Of a stretch of 41,770 nucleotides of DNA, positions 24,022 to 32,120 are shown piece after piece. Each line of letters starts with the position of its first letter. Position 1 is the first letter of the stretch. The translations under genes were made by a program, and so were the position numbers. Origin of the DNA: UBA4742 sp002403895 (GTDB taxonomy: Bacteria; Actinomycetota; Acidimicrobiia; Acidimicrobiales; Acidimicrobilacustridaceae); contig DAISGD010000029.1 of assembly GCA_036823295.1 (NCBI GenBank), forward strand, positions 1 through 41,770. Direction: 5' to 3'. The notes under the pieces were generated by a model. It was not told the DNA's origin and made no database searches. It saw only the letters and a list, made by a program, of their open reading frames with translations.

Positions 24022-24989
24022 CAGCGGAGGGTGATCTCTCGGTCGACGGCGGTGAGCTTGTCCGGGTTGACCACGACCGTGACCCCGTGGACGAGGCCCC
24101 CTGCCACCTCGACCGCCACCACGAAGGCGGGGGCGCCCCCGATGCGCACCACGATGCCCGGCGAGCCGTTGACCGATCTGAGGTCGATGGTGGCGTTGGC
24201 CGGCAGGCGGCTGGCCAGGTTGAGCATGAGGCGGCTGACGCGGTGCGGACCGACCACGGGACGACGGGCGGCGTGATGATCGGCGCCGCCATCGCTCAGC
24301 AACACCACGTCGGGGGCCAGCAGAGACAGCACGGTTTCTACATCGCCGAGCGCGGTGGCCGCCAGGAACGCCTCGGCCACCCGGAGCTGCCCGGGATCGG
24401 TCACCGGCCGGGCCGCCGGCGCCGCGTCGCGCAGTTTGCGGCGCGCCCGCACCGCCTGCTGTCGGACGGCCGACTCGCTCTTGCCCAACACGTTCGCCAC
24501 CGAGGAGAACGGTTCATCGAACACGTCGGCCAGCAAGATGGTGAGCCGCTCGGTGGGGGAGAGCTCCTCGAGCAGCAGCAGGAACGCGGTGGTCAGCGAA
24601 TCGGCCAGCTCGGCATGGTCGGCGGGGTCGCCACCGGGCCGCGCCAGCGACGGCTCGGTGCGGTCGACGGGCTCGGAGGCAGTGGCCGGGGCCGGGTCGC
24701 CGAGGCGGACCAACGGTTCAGGCAGCCACGGGCCGACGTAGCGATCGCGCTCTCGCTGGCAGGCTCGGAGCCGGTCCAGACCGAGACGGGACACCACCGT
24801 GGTCAGCCACGCCGCGGGGCGCTCGATGGTGGCGCGATCGATTCGCTGCCAGCGCAGCCACGCGTCCTGGACCACGTCCTCGGCATCGGTGAGCGATCCC
24901 AGGAGGCGATAGGCCAGGCCGGTGAGTCGGGGGCGCTCCCGTTCGAATCGGGCGGTGTCGACCACCGACATGGGTGCCATGGCGGTCAT
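24021..24989 (-). CDS. sigJ: ECF41-group RNA polymerase sigma factor (SigJ-like)
   Basis: A 322-residue extracytoplasmic-function sigma factor with a fused C-terminal SnoaL-like domain. Region 2 is seen in RLTGLAYRLLGSLTDAEDVV and DAWLRWQRID. The linker has the ECF41 signature WLPEP. Region 4 is in ELSPTERLTILLADVFDEPF and LGKSESAVRQQAVRARRKL. The C-terminal domain (about 205-322) has a DGG element and the terminal NPDKL signature. In ECF41 this domain replaces an anti-sigma factor and tunes activity. The gene overlaps the upstream oxidoreductase by 4 bp (ATGA), so the two are cotranscribed and translationally coupled. A perfect match to the ECF41 promoter pattern precedes the operon, implying autoregulation. 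ATG at 24989 is the coupled start. Confidence 0.93.
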   Translation of the reverse strand: MTAMAPMSVVDTARFERERPRLTGLAYRLLGSLTDAEDVVQDAWLRWQRIDRATIERPAAWLTTVVSRLGLDRLRACQRERDRYVGPWLPEPLVRLGDPAPATASEPVDRTEPSLARPGGDPADHAELADSLTTAFLLLLEELSPTERLTILLADVFDEPFSSVANVLGKSESAVRQQAVRARRKLRDAAPAARPVTDPGQLRVAEAFLAATALGDVETVLSLLAPDVVLLSDGGADHHAARRPVVGPHRVSRLMLNLASRLPANATIDLRSVNGSPGIVVRIGGAPAFVVAVEVAGGLVHGVTVVVNPDKLTAVDREITLR

Positions 24990-26299
24990 GGTGTCACGCT
25001 CGCCGCCCACCGCACCGCGGCAACGGCGGCGGCCCGGCCACTGGCGGCGGTGGCGTCGGCCAGCAGGCCCACCTCGCCGACCCAGTCTCCGGCCACGAAC
25101 ACGCCTGGGTGAGACGTGACGGTGACGGCGGGGCGACCCGCCAGGCCACCGGTTGACGCCAGCGGAATGGCGTGGGCCACCGTCATCCGATGCAGATAGC
25201 GCTGCTCGACGATGTCGTCGGGCTGGACGCCGGCGCGGGCGGCATGGGCCTCGAGTTGGGCCCGGGTGGCGTCGGCGTCGGGTGCCTCCCCCGGTGCCAG
25301 GTAGTGCAGGAGCTGGACGACGCCCATGCCCTCGGGCGCCAGATCGGCGGGAGGCGTGTGCGTCGATAGATACAGCGGCTCGTCCACCGAGAACAGCGCC
25401 GGGATGGGAGCCGGTCGGCGCACGCCGAGGTCGAGGCACGAGGCATGCGCCGCGGGGCCAAGTCCGTCCCAGCCAAGCTCGCCGAGGGTCGAGCCGACGA
25501 GCCGGGCGGCCTCGATGGGGGAGAGGCCGGCCAGGATCACCGCGTCGGCGGTGACGGTGGTGGCCCCGGTCTCGACCGTCCAGCGATGGCCGTCGGCACC
25601 GATGGAATCCACCGCGGTGTGGTCCCTGATGATCACGCCCGCCTGGGTGGCGGCATCGGTGAGCGCGTCGACGAGTCGCTGCCAACCGCCATCGAGGTAG
25701 GTGACGCCGACCAAGCCCATGGCCGCCTGGGCAATGCCCGCCCCCGCGCTGAGCAGGTCAGGGGCGTCGGTGTAGGTACTAATCCGCACCAGCATGCGCA
25801 CCAGGTCGGCGGCGTCGTCGGGCATGCGCTGCGCGTCGAGCCACTCGTTGACCGTCTGATCACGGTTTCGGTCACCGTCGAACGAGCCGATCCGACCCAG
25901 CACCCGACCGACGGCGGCCTTGCCCCGGATTGAGAGCACGGTGGTGCGCAGCAGGGAGGCCGGGCCGGCCGGGGGGCGGTGCAGCTCCCCCTGCTTGAGC
26001 AGGCGGCCGCGGTCGACCGCCGGGGGCCCACCGGTGAGGGGCACGCCCAGGCTGGCGAGGATGGCCCGGGCCGGGCCGGTGTCGTACAGGGCGTGGGCGC
26101 CCTGGTTGAAGCGGAACCCTCGGATGTCGGTGCTGGCGGCGCGGCCACCGGGTCGGCGGGTGTCGAACAGGGTGACCCCGTTGCCGGCCCGGGCGGCGTC
26201 GGTGGCGGCGATGAGGCCAGCCAGGCCGGCGCCCACCACGGCGATGTCGGTCTCGGTGGCGGTCCGGGGGGCGGTCTCGGGGTTCAGGTGTGCGGTCAT
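24986..26299 (-). CDS. FAD-dependent oxidoreductase (protoporphyrinogen oxidase/phytoene desaturase-like)
   Basis: A 437-residue flavin amine-oxidase-type protein. The N-terminal dinucleotide-binding fold is DIAVVGAGLAGLIAATDAARAG. FDTRRPGGRAAS follows with the RR/GG ribose-phosphate motif, then RFNQGAHALYDTG, and the C-terminal FAD motif GVFVAGDWVGEVGLLADATAASGR. The substrate is not readable: it could be a carotenoid, a porphyrin or another polyene or amine. It is the first gene of an operon with the ECF41 sigma gene. Oxidoreductases are one of the classic ECF41 targets, alongside carboxymuconolactone decarboxylases and epimerases. ATG at 26299 is chosen because the ECF41-type promoter lies at 26321-26347, inside the longer open frame, and GGAGG precedes this ATG. 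Confidence 0.88.
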   Translation of the reverse strand: MTAHLNPETAPRTATETDIAVVGAGLAGLIAATDAARAGNGVTLFDTRRPGGRAASTDIRGFRFNQGAHALYDTGPARAILASLGVPLTGGPPAVDRGRLLKQGELHRPPAGPASLLRTTVLSIRGKAAVGRVLGRIGSFDGDRNRDQTVNEWLDAQRMPDDAADLVRMLVRISTYTDAPDLLSAGAGIAQAAMGLVGVTYLDGGWQRLVDALTDAATQAGVIIRDHTAVDSIGADGHRWTVETGATTVTADAVILAGLSPIEAARLVGSTLGELGWDGLGPAAHASCLDLGVRRPAPIPALFSVDEPLYLSTHTPPADLAPEGMGVVQLLHYLAPGEAPDADATRAQLEAHAARAGVQPDDIVEQRYLHRMTVAHAIPLASTGGLAGRPAVTVTSHPGVFVAGDWVGEVGLLADATAASGRAAAVAAVRWAASVTP

Positions 26300-26320
26300 G
26301 GTTCGTACCTCCACCCGGTT

Positions 26321-26347
26321 GACGCTCCACCCGGCGGGTTTGTGACA
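26321..26347 (-). promoter_or_regulatory. ECF41-type promoter of the oxidoreductase-sigma operon
   Basis: On the minus strand TGTCACA (26347-26341) is followed by exactly 16 nt and then CGTC (26324-26321), about 21 bp before the ATG. This matches the published ECF41 target pattern. It indicates that the sigma factor drives its own operon. Confidence 0.75.
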
Positions 26348-26401
26348 GCGGAACATCCGGCGGTGATCATCGGGTTGTATACCAAAGAATACTTATTTCC
26401 A

Positions 26402-26415
26402 TATAAAGGCGTATA
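26402..26415 (+). repeat. Upstream copy of TATA-N4-CGTATA element
   Basis: TATAAAGGCGTATA lies 18 bp before the GTG of the AAA ATPase gene, in an AT-rich block (26375-26420). Its partner at 27632-27645 shares 10 of 14 bases. It may be a core promoter, an operator or one boundary of an inserted segment. Confidence 0.4.
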
Positions 26416-26433
26416 GGGAGCTAGAATTCGCGG

Positions 26434-27618
26434 GTGGATCCTGTGCGCAACCCCTACAGCCCAGGGGCCGGTACCCGGCCACCGGCCCTCGTCGGGCGAG
26501 ATCGCGAGATCGAGGCCATGGACACCGCGCTGCAGCGCCTGCGGCTCGGTCGGGACGGCCGGAGCCAGATGCTCACGGGACTGCGCGGTGTCGGGAAGAC
26601 CGTGCTGCTCAACGAGTTCGAACAGCTGGCGGATGCCCGGGGCTTCTTTCACGATCACATCGAAGTGACCGAGGAAGGCTCGCTCGCCCCTCGCCTGGTA
26701 ACCGCCTTTCGCCGGATCTTGTTGCTGATGGACGCCAAGCGCCGTATCGGTGATCGCTCTCGCCGTGCCTTGGGCGTGCTGAAGGCGTTCAGCCTGCGCC
26801 TCCCCGATGGCCCCGAGCTCCACGTGGAGGTCGACGCCGTGTACGGGCCGGCAGATTCGGGGGACCTCGCCAGCGATCTCGCCGGATTGTTCGTCGAGCT
26901 CGGGGAGGTGGCCCGCGATCACGACACCGGGGTGCTCCTCACCGTCGATGAGCTGCACTACGTCGATTTCACCACCCTCGCGGCCCTCGTGGTCGGGCTC
27001 CATCGCGCCGCGCAGCTCCGACTCCCCATCACCATCGCCGGCGCGGGCCTGCCGTCGCTGGCAACGCTCACCGGTCAGGCGAAGTCCTACGCCGAGCGGA
27101 TGTTCACCTTCCCCGAGATCGGGTCGCTCTCCGATGACGAAGCCCTCGAGGCGCTCGAGACGCCTGCCCTCGACGAAGGAGTCGGCTGGGAACCCGGCGC
27201 TCTGGACCAGGTGCTGGACATCACCCGGGGGTACCCGTACTTCCTCCAGGAGTTCGGCAAGGCGGCATGGGACGTTGCTGACGGTCCGGACCGGATCACG
27301 GCCGACGAGGCCCGTCGAAGCCTCCCGATCGGCATCGCTGAACTCGACGATGGATTCTTCCGGGTGCGCGCCGGGCGCACCTCGGACCTCGAGCGAGCGT
27401 ACCTGCGAGCGATGGCGGAGCTCGGTTCGGGGCCGGTGAGGTCGGCCGAGGTGGCGGCGATCCTCGGTCGGCCGATGAGCGGGTTGGCGACCACACGGGA
27501 CAGCCTGGTCAAGCGGGCGCTGTGCTATTCGCCACGGCGCGGCGAGATCGAGTTCACAGTCCCGATGTTCGATGAGTTCATGAAGCGGTGGATCCCTCTG
27601 TCGCCGGGTGGAGAGTAG
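26434..27618 (+). CDS. AAA+ ATPase (AAA_16 / archaeal-ATPase-like)
   Basis: A 394-residue ATP-binding protein of the ORC/STAND-like branch. The N-terminal VGRDREIEAM box is followed by Walker A GLRGVGKTVLLNEF (near residue 50), Walker B in GVLLTVDELHYVD (near residue 168), and a sensor-like region TIAGAGLPSLATL. A lid segment (LSDDEALEALETPA, ITRGYPYFLQEFGKAAW) comes next, and the C-terminal 100 residues look like a winged helix (RSAEVAAILGRPMSGLATTR, LVKRALCYSPRRGEIEFTVP). Such lone ATPases are common in actinobacteria, and roles from transcription control to defence have been proposed for relatives. Nothing here decides. It starts with GTG, and the only Shine-Dalgarno candidate (AGGGAG) is about 14 bp upstream. 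The gene is flanked on both sides by related AT-rich elements. Confidence 0.85.
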   Translation: MDPVRNPYSPGAGTRPPALVGRDREIEAMDTALQRLRLGRDGRSQMLTGLRGVGKTVLLNEFEQLADARGFFHDHIEVTEEGSLAPRLVTAFRRILLLMDAKRRIGDRSRRALGVLKAFSLRLPDGPELHVEVDAVYGPADSGDLASDLAGLFVELGEVARDHDTGVLLTVDELHYVDFTTLAALVVGLHRAAQLRLPITIAGAGLPSLATLTGQAKSYAERMFTFPEIGSLSDDEALEALETPALDEGVGWEPGALDQVLDITRGYPYFLQEFGKAAWDVADGPDRITADEARRSLPIGIAELDDGFFRVRAGRTSDLERAYLRAMAELGSGPVRSAEVAAILGRPMSGLATTRDSLVKRALCYSPRRGEIEFTVPMFDEFMKRWIPLSPGGE

Positions 27619-27631
27619 GACCGTCGGCTTC

Positions 27632-27645
27632 TATAGGTCCGTATA
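27632..27645 (+). repeat. Downstream copy of TATA-N4-CGTATA element
   Basis: TATAGGTCCGTATA begins 13 bp after the AAA ATPase stop and resembles the element at 26402-26415 (10 of 14 bases). It also lies 116 bp upstream of the rhodanese-MoeB gene and could regulate that gene. Confidence 0.4.
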
Positions 27646-27695
27646 CCCCCGAATAGGGCCAGAGCGAAGCGGGGCCGGAATACCCCACTGGCGGG

Positions 27696-27717
27696 ATTGT
27701 TGACCTAGTCGGTAATC
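27696..27717 (+). promoter_or_regulatory. Possible Rrf2-type operator before the rhodanese-MoeB gene
   Basis: The stretch GTTGACCTAGTCGGTAAT has an imperfect dyad (GACC/GGT) and resembles shortened IscR/CymR-like (Rrf2 family) operators that control sulfur metabolism. It lies 44 bp before the start of a sulfur-transfer gene. The likeness is from memory of motif patterns, so confidence is low. Confidence 0.28.
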
Positions 27718-27760
27718 TTTTGTGACTGCTCCACCGTACGGCGTTTCCCGAGAGGCACCC

Positions 27761-28936
27761 ATGGCTACGTTCCGAGACCTGCTCAACCAGACCAAGGCGG
27801 AGATCCGCGAGGTCGACACCGCCACCGCCGAGGAGCTGCGCGCCCGGCCGGGCACGGTGGTGCTCGACGTGCGCGAGCCCGACGAGTACGAGCAGGGAGC
27901 CATTCCCGGCTCGGTCCACATTGCCCGGGGCAACCTCGAGTCCAACATCGAGGGCCGGGTGCCCGACCACGACACCCCGCTGGTGGTGTTCTGTGCCGGT
28001 GGGACGCGATCCGCGTTCGCGGCCAAGACGCTCGGGGAACTCGGCTATGGGAACGTCGTCTCGGTCCAGGGTGGCTTCAACCGCTGGAAGGACGAGGACC
28101 GCGAGTGGCGTACCCCGCGCTCGCTGAGCGCCGAGCAGCGCAACCGCTACCAGCGCCACCTGCTGCTGCCCGAGGTCGGCACCGAGGGCCAGCTCAAGCT
28201 GCTCGACGCCAAGGTGTTGCTGCTCGGGGCCGGTGGCCTCGGCTCGCCGGCCGCGCTCTACCTGGCCGCGGCGGGCGTGGGCACCATCGGCATCATCGAC
28301 ATGGACGTGGTCGACGACTCCAACCTGCAACGCCAGATCTTGCACAACGTGGACCGCATTGGTGACCGCAAGGTCGACTCGGCCAAGAAGACCCTGACCC
28401 TGTTGAACCCGGACGTGAACGTGGTCACCCACGACGTACGCCTGGGGGCGGACAACGTGATGGACATCCTCGGCGGCTATGACATCATCGTCGACGGCAC
28501 CGACAACTTCCCGACCCGCTACCTGGTCAACGACGCGTCGGTGAAGCTCGGCATCCCGGTCGTGCACGGCTCGATCTTCCGTTTCGAGGGCATGGTCACC
28601 GTCTTCGACCCCCGCAACGGCCCCACCTACCGCGACATGGTCCCTGAGCCGCCGCCGGCTGAGATGGCCCCCTCCTGTGCCGAAGCGGGCGTGCTCGGCG
28701 TGCTGCCCGGCATCATCGGCTCGATCCAGGCCCTCGAGGCCATCAAGATGATCCTCGATCTGGGTGACCCGCTGGTGGGACGCCTGCTGACCTACGACTC
28801 CCTCGAGCAGGACTTCCGCCAGTACAAGCTCCAGGTCGATCCGGCCAACGAGATCACGTACGCGAACCGTGACCGGATCGTGGTGGCCGAGCTCGATGGG
28901 CTGTGCATGCCCTACCCCCTGCAAGCTCCCGCCTAG
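27761..28936 (+). CDS. moeZ: Rhodanese-MoeB/ThiF fusion, sulfur-carrier adenylyltransferase
   Basis: A 391-residue two-domain protein that should adenylate the C-terminal glycine of a small sulfur-carrier protein (MoaD, ThiS or CysO type) and pass sulfur to it. The rhodanese domain is N-terminal (residues about 20-115: VLDVREPDEYEQGAIPGS, active-site Cys78 in FCAGGTRS, GGFNRWKDE). The ThiF/E1-like domain follows (about 130-385: RHLLLPEVG, ATP loop GAGGLGSPAALYLA, DDSNLQRQILH, DGTDNFPTRYLVND, and PSCAEAGVLGVLPG). The zinc CxxC pairs of E. coli MoeB are absent, as in actinobacterial MoeZ proteins. The domain order is the reverse of MoeZ/MOCS3, which carry rhodanese at the C-terminus. The symbol is therefore by analogy. 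It starts at MATFRDL, and the AGAGG before it is a plausible ribosome site. Confidence 0.9.
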   Translation: MATFRDLLNQTKAEIREVDTATAEELRARPGTVVLDVREPDEYEQGAIPGSVHIARGNLESNIEGRVPDHDTPLVVFCAGGTRSAFAAKTLGELGYGNVVSVQGGFNRWKDEDREWRTPRSLSAEQRNRYQRHLLLPEVGTEGQLKLLDAKVLLLGAGGLGSPAALYLAAAGVGTIGIIDMDVVDDSNLQRQILHNVDRIGDRKVDSAKKTLTLLNPDVNVVTHDVRLGADNVMDILGGYDIIVDGTDNFPTRYLVNDASVKLGIPVVHGSIFRFEGMVTVFDPRNGPTYRDMVPEPPPAEMAPSCAEAGVLGVLPGIIGSIQALEAIKMILDLGDPLVGRLLTYDSLEQDFRQYKLQVDPANEITYANRDRIVVAELDGLCMPYPLQAPA

Positions 28937-29035
28937 ATTCGAGGGGGTCTGCTCCCTTATCTGCGCGCCCTGGAGCCCGTCATCCGCCAGCTGGTCCAGC
29001 GTCTTCGCCAACAGAACCCCCTACCGGAGGGGGCG

Positions 29036-30310
29036 ATGCCAGTCGCCATTGGGCTGGTGGTCAATGGCGCGGCCACCTACGCCTTCCTCGGCATCGCCAA
29101 CCGGACACTCAGCGCGACGACCTACGGCTCTCTCAGCGTGTTCTGGGCCCTCATGTTCGCGGTGGGCAACGGCATCATGCAGCCCCTCGAACAAGAAGTT
29201 GCCCGGGCGGTGTCGAACCGCCGGGCCCAAGGGGTCGGCCCGGGACCGGTCATCCGGCGCGCCATGCTCATCGGCGCCGTGTTCTCGGCGATCGTGGCCG
29301 TGGCGGTGCTGGCCCTGCACCGGCTGTTCGACCACTCCTTCGGGGGGGACAAGCTCTTGTTGGTGGCCTTCGTCATCGGCATGGTCGGGTTCTGCGCCGG
29401 TCACCTCACCCGTGGGACGCTGTCATCGCATCGCCGGTTCTCGGGCTACGCCCGCTTCTTCGAAGTGGACGGCATCACCCGGGTCGCGCTGGCCGCAGTG
29501 CTGGCGGTGATCGGCGTGGCCACCGCTGGTCCGTTCGGCCTGGTCATGGCCCTGACCCCATTCATCGGGGTGGCTGCCGGGCTGTTCCGCCAAAAAGGCC
29601 TGACCGAGCCCGGCCCTGAGGCACCGTGGAGCGAGCTCACCCGCAACCTGGGTTGGCTGCTGATCGGCACGGTGTCGATCGCCTTGGTGGTGCAGGGCGG
29701 CACCATCGCGGTGAACATGTTGGCCACGCCGGCCCAGGCTGCCCAGGGCGCCACCGGGGATTTCCTCAACGGGCTCCAGACCGCCCGGATCCCCCTCTTC
29801 TTGTTCCAGGCCATCCTGGCCTCCCTGCTGCCCAAGCTGTCCCGTCAGGCCGGCATGGGCCACTACGACGAGTTCGTGGGTGGCCTCCGCCGTCTGGTCA
29901 CGATGATCCTGGCCCTCGGGGTGGTGGCCACGCTGGCCGCCGCCGTGATCGGACCGGTGGCCATCCGCATCGTGTTCGGGTCGAAGTCCACCCTGACCGG
30001 CCGGGACCTGGCGCTGCTCTCGGCGGCGTTCATCGTGATCATGTCCACGATCTGCCTCGACCAGGCGCTCATCGCCCTCCATGCCCACAGCAGGATGGCG
30101 ATCGGCTGGGCCCTGGCCCTCGGCGTGTTCGTGGGGGTCACCGCCCTGGGCAACGATTTGTTCCTCCGCGTCGAGGTGGGTCTCATCGCCGGTGCCCTCT
30201 GGGCGTTCGGGTGGATGGTCGTGTGTCTCTGGGCGCGCCTGCGTCACCACGCCCGAGCCGATCCCATCGGCCTGGGTGAGTCGTTCGCCGAAATGCCGGT
30301 GGATTCCTGA
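29036..30310 (+). CDS. Polysaccharide flippase-like membrane protein (MOP superfamily)
   Basis: A 424-residue integral membrane protein with 12 or so predicted spans. The N-terminal helix pair (GLVVNGAATYAFLGIANRTL) and the Ser/Tyr-Gly motif TTYGSLSVFWALMF are typical of O-antigen/teichoic-acid exporter-like MOP proteins, as is the helix ending in QPLEQEVARAVSNRR. A later AAVIGPVAIRIVFGSKSTL segment also fits. It should move a lipid-linked saccharide across the membrane, though relatives of unknown cargo exist. GGAGGGGG lies just before the ATG. The gene begins 99 bp after the rhodanese-MoeB stop and stands upstream of the secreted envelope proteins. A role in exporting rhamnose-containing polymer is only suggested by the rml operon 7 kb away. 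Confidence 0.83.
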   Translation: MPVAIGLVVNGAATYAFLGIANRTLSATTYGSLSVFWALMFAVGNGIMQPLEQEVARAVSNRRAQGVGPGPVIRRAMLIGAVFSAIVAVAVLALHRLFDHSFGGDKLLLVAFVIGMVGFCAGHLTRGTLSSHRRFSGYARFFEVDGITRVALAAVLAVIGVATAGPFGLVMALTPFIGVAAGLFRQKGLTEPGPEAPWSELTRNLGWLLIGTVSIALVVQGGTIAVNMLATPAQAAQGATGDFLNGLQTARIPLFLFQAILASLLPKLSRQAGMGHYDEFVGGLRRLVTMILALGVVATLAAAVIGPVAIRIVFGSKSTLTGRDLALLSAAFIVIMSTICLDQALIALHAHSRMAIGWALALGVFVGVTALGNDLFLRVEVGLIAGALWAFGWMVVCLWARLRHHARADPIGLGESFAEMPVDS

Positions 30311-30356
30311 CGGTGGGTTGCTGACCGGGTGCGCGAGACCGGTCGCGGCACCTTGC

Positions 30357-30362
30357 TAGCCT
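30357..30362 (+). promoter_or_regulatory. Putative -10 box before the secreted repeat protein
   Basis: TAGCCT lies 75 bp before the ATG at 30438 in the 127-bp spacer after the flippase gene. If used, it gives a leader of about 70 nt. Confidence 0.3.
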
Positions 30363-30437
30363 GATCGAGCCGCGGGCGGAGCCGTATCGGTCTGCCCTGC
30401 TCGGCCCAGGGACCACTCCCTGACAGGTGTCGCCCAC

Positions 30438-32120
30438 ATGCCCGGTTCCTCCCATTCCATTCCGCGACGGCGCCGCTTCGCTCCCAGCCTCGTGGCCATC
30501 GTGGTGCTGGCAAGCGCCGGTGCCTTCGCCGCCCCGGCCGGGGCGGACGGCGGCACGACCTCAGGGCTCGGCCAGGCCACGGCCACGCCCCCTCCCGCGC
30601 AGACCAGCGCGGTGTCGACGTACACCTTCGGCAAGGAGCCGATGGATGACGTCTTGTTCTGGGCCGCCCAGACCCAACCCTCGGCGTGCGGCCTGACCAC
30701 CAACCAGCTGGCCGCCATCATGGTGGCGCCGACCTATCCCGAGACCGGTGCATCGGGCACGGCGGCACCGTCGCCGATGACGCTGTCGCGCTGGGACACC
30801 CAGAGCGCCCTGTACGCCTTCGGGGACAAGGCCACGCCCTATCAGCGCGCCTTCTGGCATCCCGGTGTGGGGGCGTGGGCCTTCGACTCGGCCGGCGGGT
30901 GGAACCTCACGGCGGCCGAGGCCATGAACACCAACTCGGCGGCCCAGCAGGCCGCGCAGACGATGGCTCAGCGCTGGTGCTCGTCGTCGGGCGCCGATGC
31001 CGCCCGCCGGGCCTCGGTCTGGAGCATCTGGTACGGCTGCAACGGCGGCGTGTGCGAGAACATCTACAACACCATCTACGACCCGGTCACGCTCAAGGTG
31101 TCGCTCGACCCGACCGTGACCCGTGGCGGCGGCACGGAGGCCCGTAGCTGCTTCGTTCCCACCGTGGGCGTCGTGGCCTGCACCTACGTCAACCCGGCCA
31201 AGGCGCAGGGCTACAGCGCCTGGAACGTCCCGGCCTGGGGCCCATCGCCGGTGTCGGCTCCCTTCTACGACTTCCGGACGAACGGCAAGGAGTACCGGGT
31301 CTGGCTGCGCGACGACTCGGGCTACGGCGTGACCGTCAACGCCAACAAGGCGGTGACGGCCAATGCCCGCACCTCGCTGACCTGGATCCTGGGCGATGCG
31401 TTGTGCGACCTCACCGCCAATCGTGGCTTGTGTGGCAGTTGGTCGATGCTCTACCTGCGCGACACCACCACCTCGGGCGTGGCCGACACGACCTATCCCT
31501 ACTTCGCCCCCAACGGCGGCCGGCTCCTGATGTGTGACACCGACGGCGACGGCACGAAGACCCCGACGAAGGTCGTGGGCGGGACCTGGTACGTCACCGA
31601 CGGCACTGGGGGCGGGCTCCCGGGAAGAACCTTCGGCTACGGGAACGTCGGCGACATCCCCGTGTGCGGCGACTGGAACGGCGACAAGATCGAGACGCCG
31701 GGCATCGTGCGCAACGGTGTCTGGTACCTGACCAACACCGTGGGCAAGGCCACCGCCGACGTCACTGTCGGCTACGGCGAACCCACGGACACGCCGGTGG
31801 TGGGCGACTGGGATGGCAACGGCACCGACACCCCCGGCATTGTTCGGGGTGGGGTGTGGTATCTGGTCAACACCCTGGGCAAGCCCACCGCCGATGTCGC
31901 GTTTGGCTACGGGGGGCCGGGGGATGTGCCCGTCGTGGGGGATTGGAACAACGACAAGATCGACAGCCCCGGACTCAAACGGGGCAACACTTGGTACCTG
32001 GTCAACACCATCGGCAAGCCCACCGCCGATGTGTCGTTCGTCTACGGCGACGCGGGTGACACGCCCATCACCGGTCGGTGGAAGGTGGGGGCGCCGTCCA
32101 CCATCGGCATCGTTCGCTGA
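30438..32120 (+). CDS. Secreted protein: lysozyme-like domain of unknown family plus C-terminal repeat module
   Basis: 560 residues with an Arg-rich signal peptide (RRRRFAPSLVAIVVLASAGAF, cut near an Ala). Residues about 60-215 form a domain with MDDVLFWAAQTQPSACGLT, TYPETGASG, FWHPGVGAWAFDSAGGWNLT and AQTMAQRWC, then VWYGC-like Cys pairs. The Glu in PETG and the GVGAWAFDSA block recall lytic transglycosylase/lysozyme layouts, but no family is certain. A linker region (VWLRDDSGYGVTVNANK) follows. From residue about 345 comes the shared module: LRDTTTSGVADTTYPY, a unit with MCDTDGDG, a unit with VCGDWNGDK, two 45-residue units with DTPGIVR or DSPGLKR and GxWYLVNT, and a closing half-unit GRWKVGAPSTIGIVR. 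The same module ends the amidase and GH25 proteins nearby. It is probably exported and wall-associated. Confidence 0.85.
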   Translation: MPGSSHSIPRRRRFAPSLVAIVVLASAGAFAAPAGADGGTTSGLGQATATPPPAQTSAVSTYTFGKEPMDDVLFWAAQTQPSACGLTTNQLAAIMVAPTYPETGASGTAAPSPMTLSRWDTQSALYAFGDKATPYQRAFWHPGVGAWAFDSAGGWNLTAAEAMNTNSAAQQAAQTMAQRWCSSSGADAARRASVWSIWYGCNGGVCENIYNTIYDPVTLKVSLDPTVTRGGGTEARSCFVPTVGVVACTYVNPAKAQGYSAWNVPAWGPSPVSAPFYDFRTNGKEYRVWLRDDSGYGVTVNANKAVTANARTSLTWILGDALCDLTANRGLCGSWSMLYLRDTTTSGVADTTYPYFAPNGGRLLMCDTDGDGTKTPTKVVGGTWYVTDGTGGGLPGRTFGYGNVGDIPVCGDWNGDKIETPGIVRNGVWYLTNTVGKATADVTVGYGEPTDTPVVGDWDGNGTDTPGIVRGGVWYLVNTLGKPTADVAFGYGGPGDVPVVGDWNNDKIDSPGLKRGNTWYLVNTIGKPTADVSFVYGDAGDTPITGRWKVGAPSTIGIVR

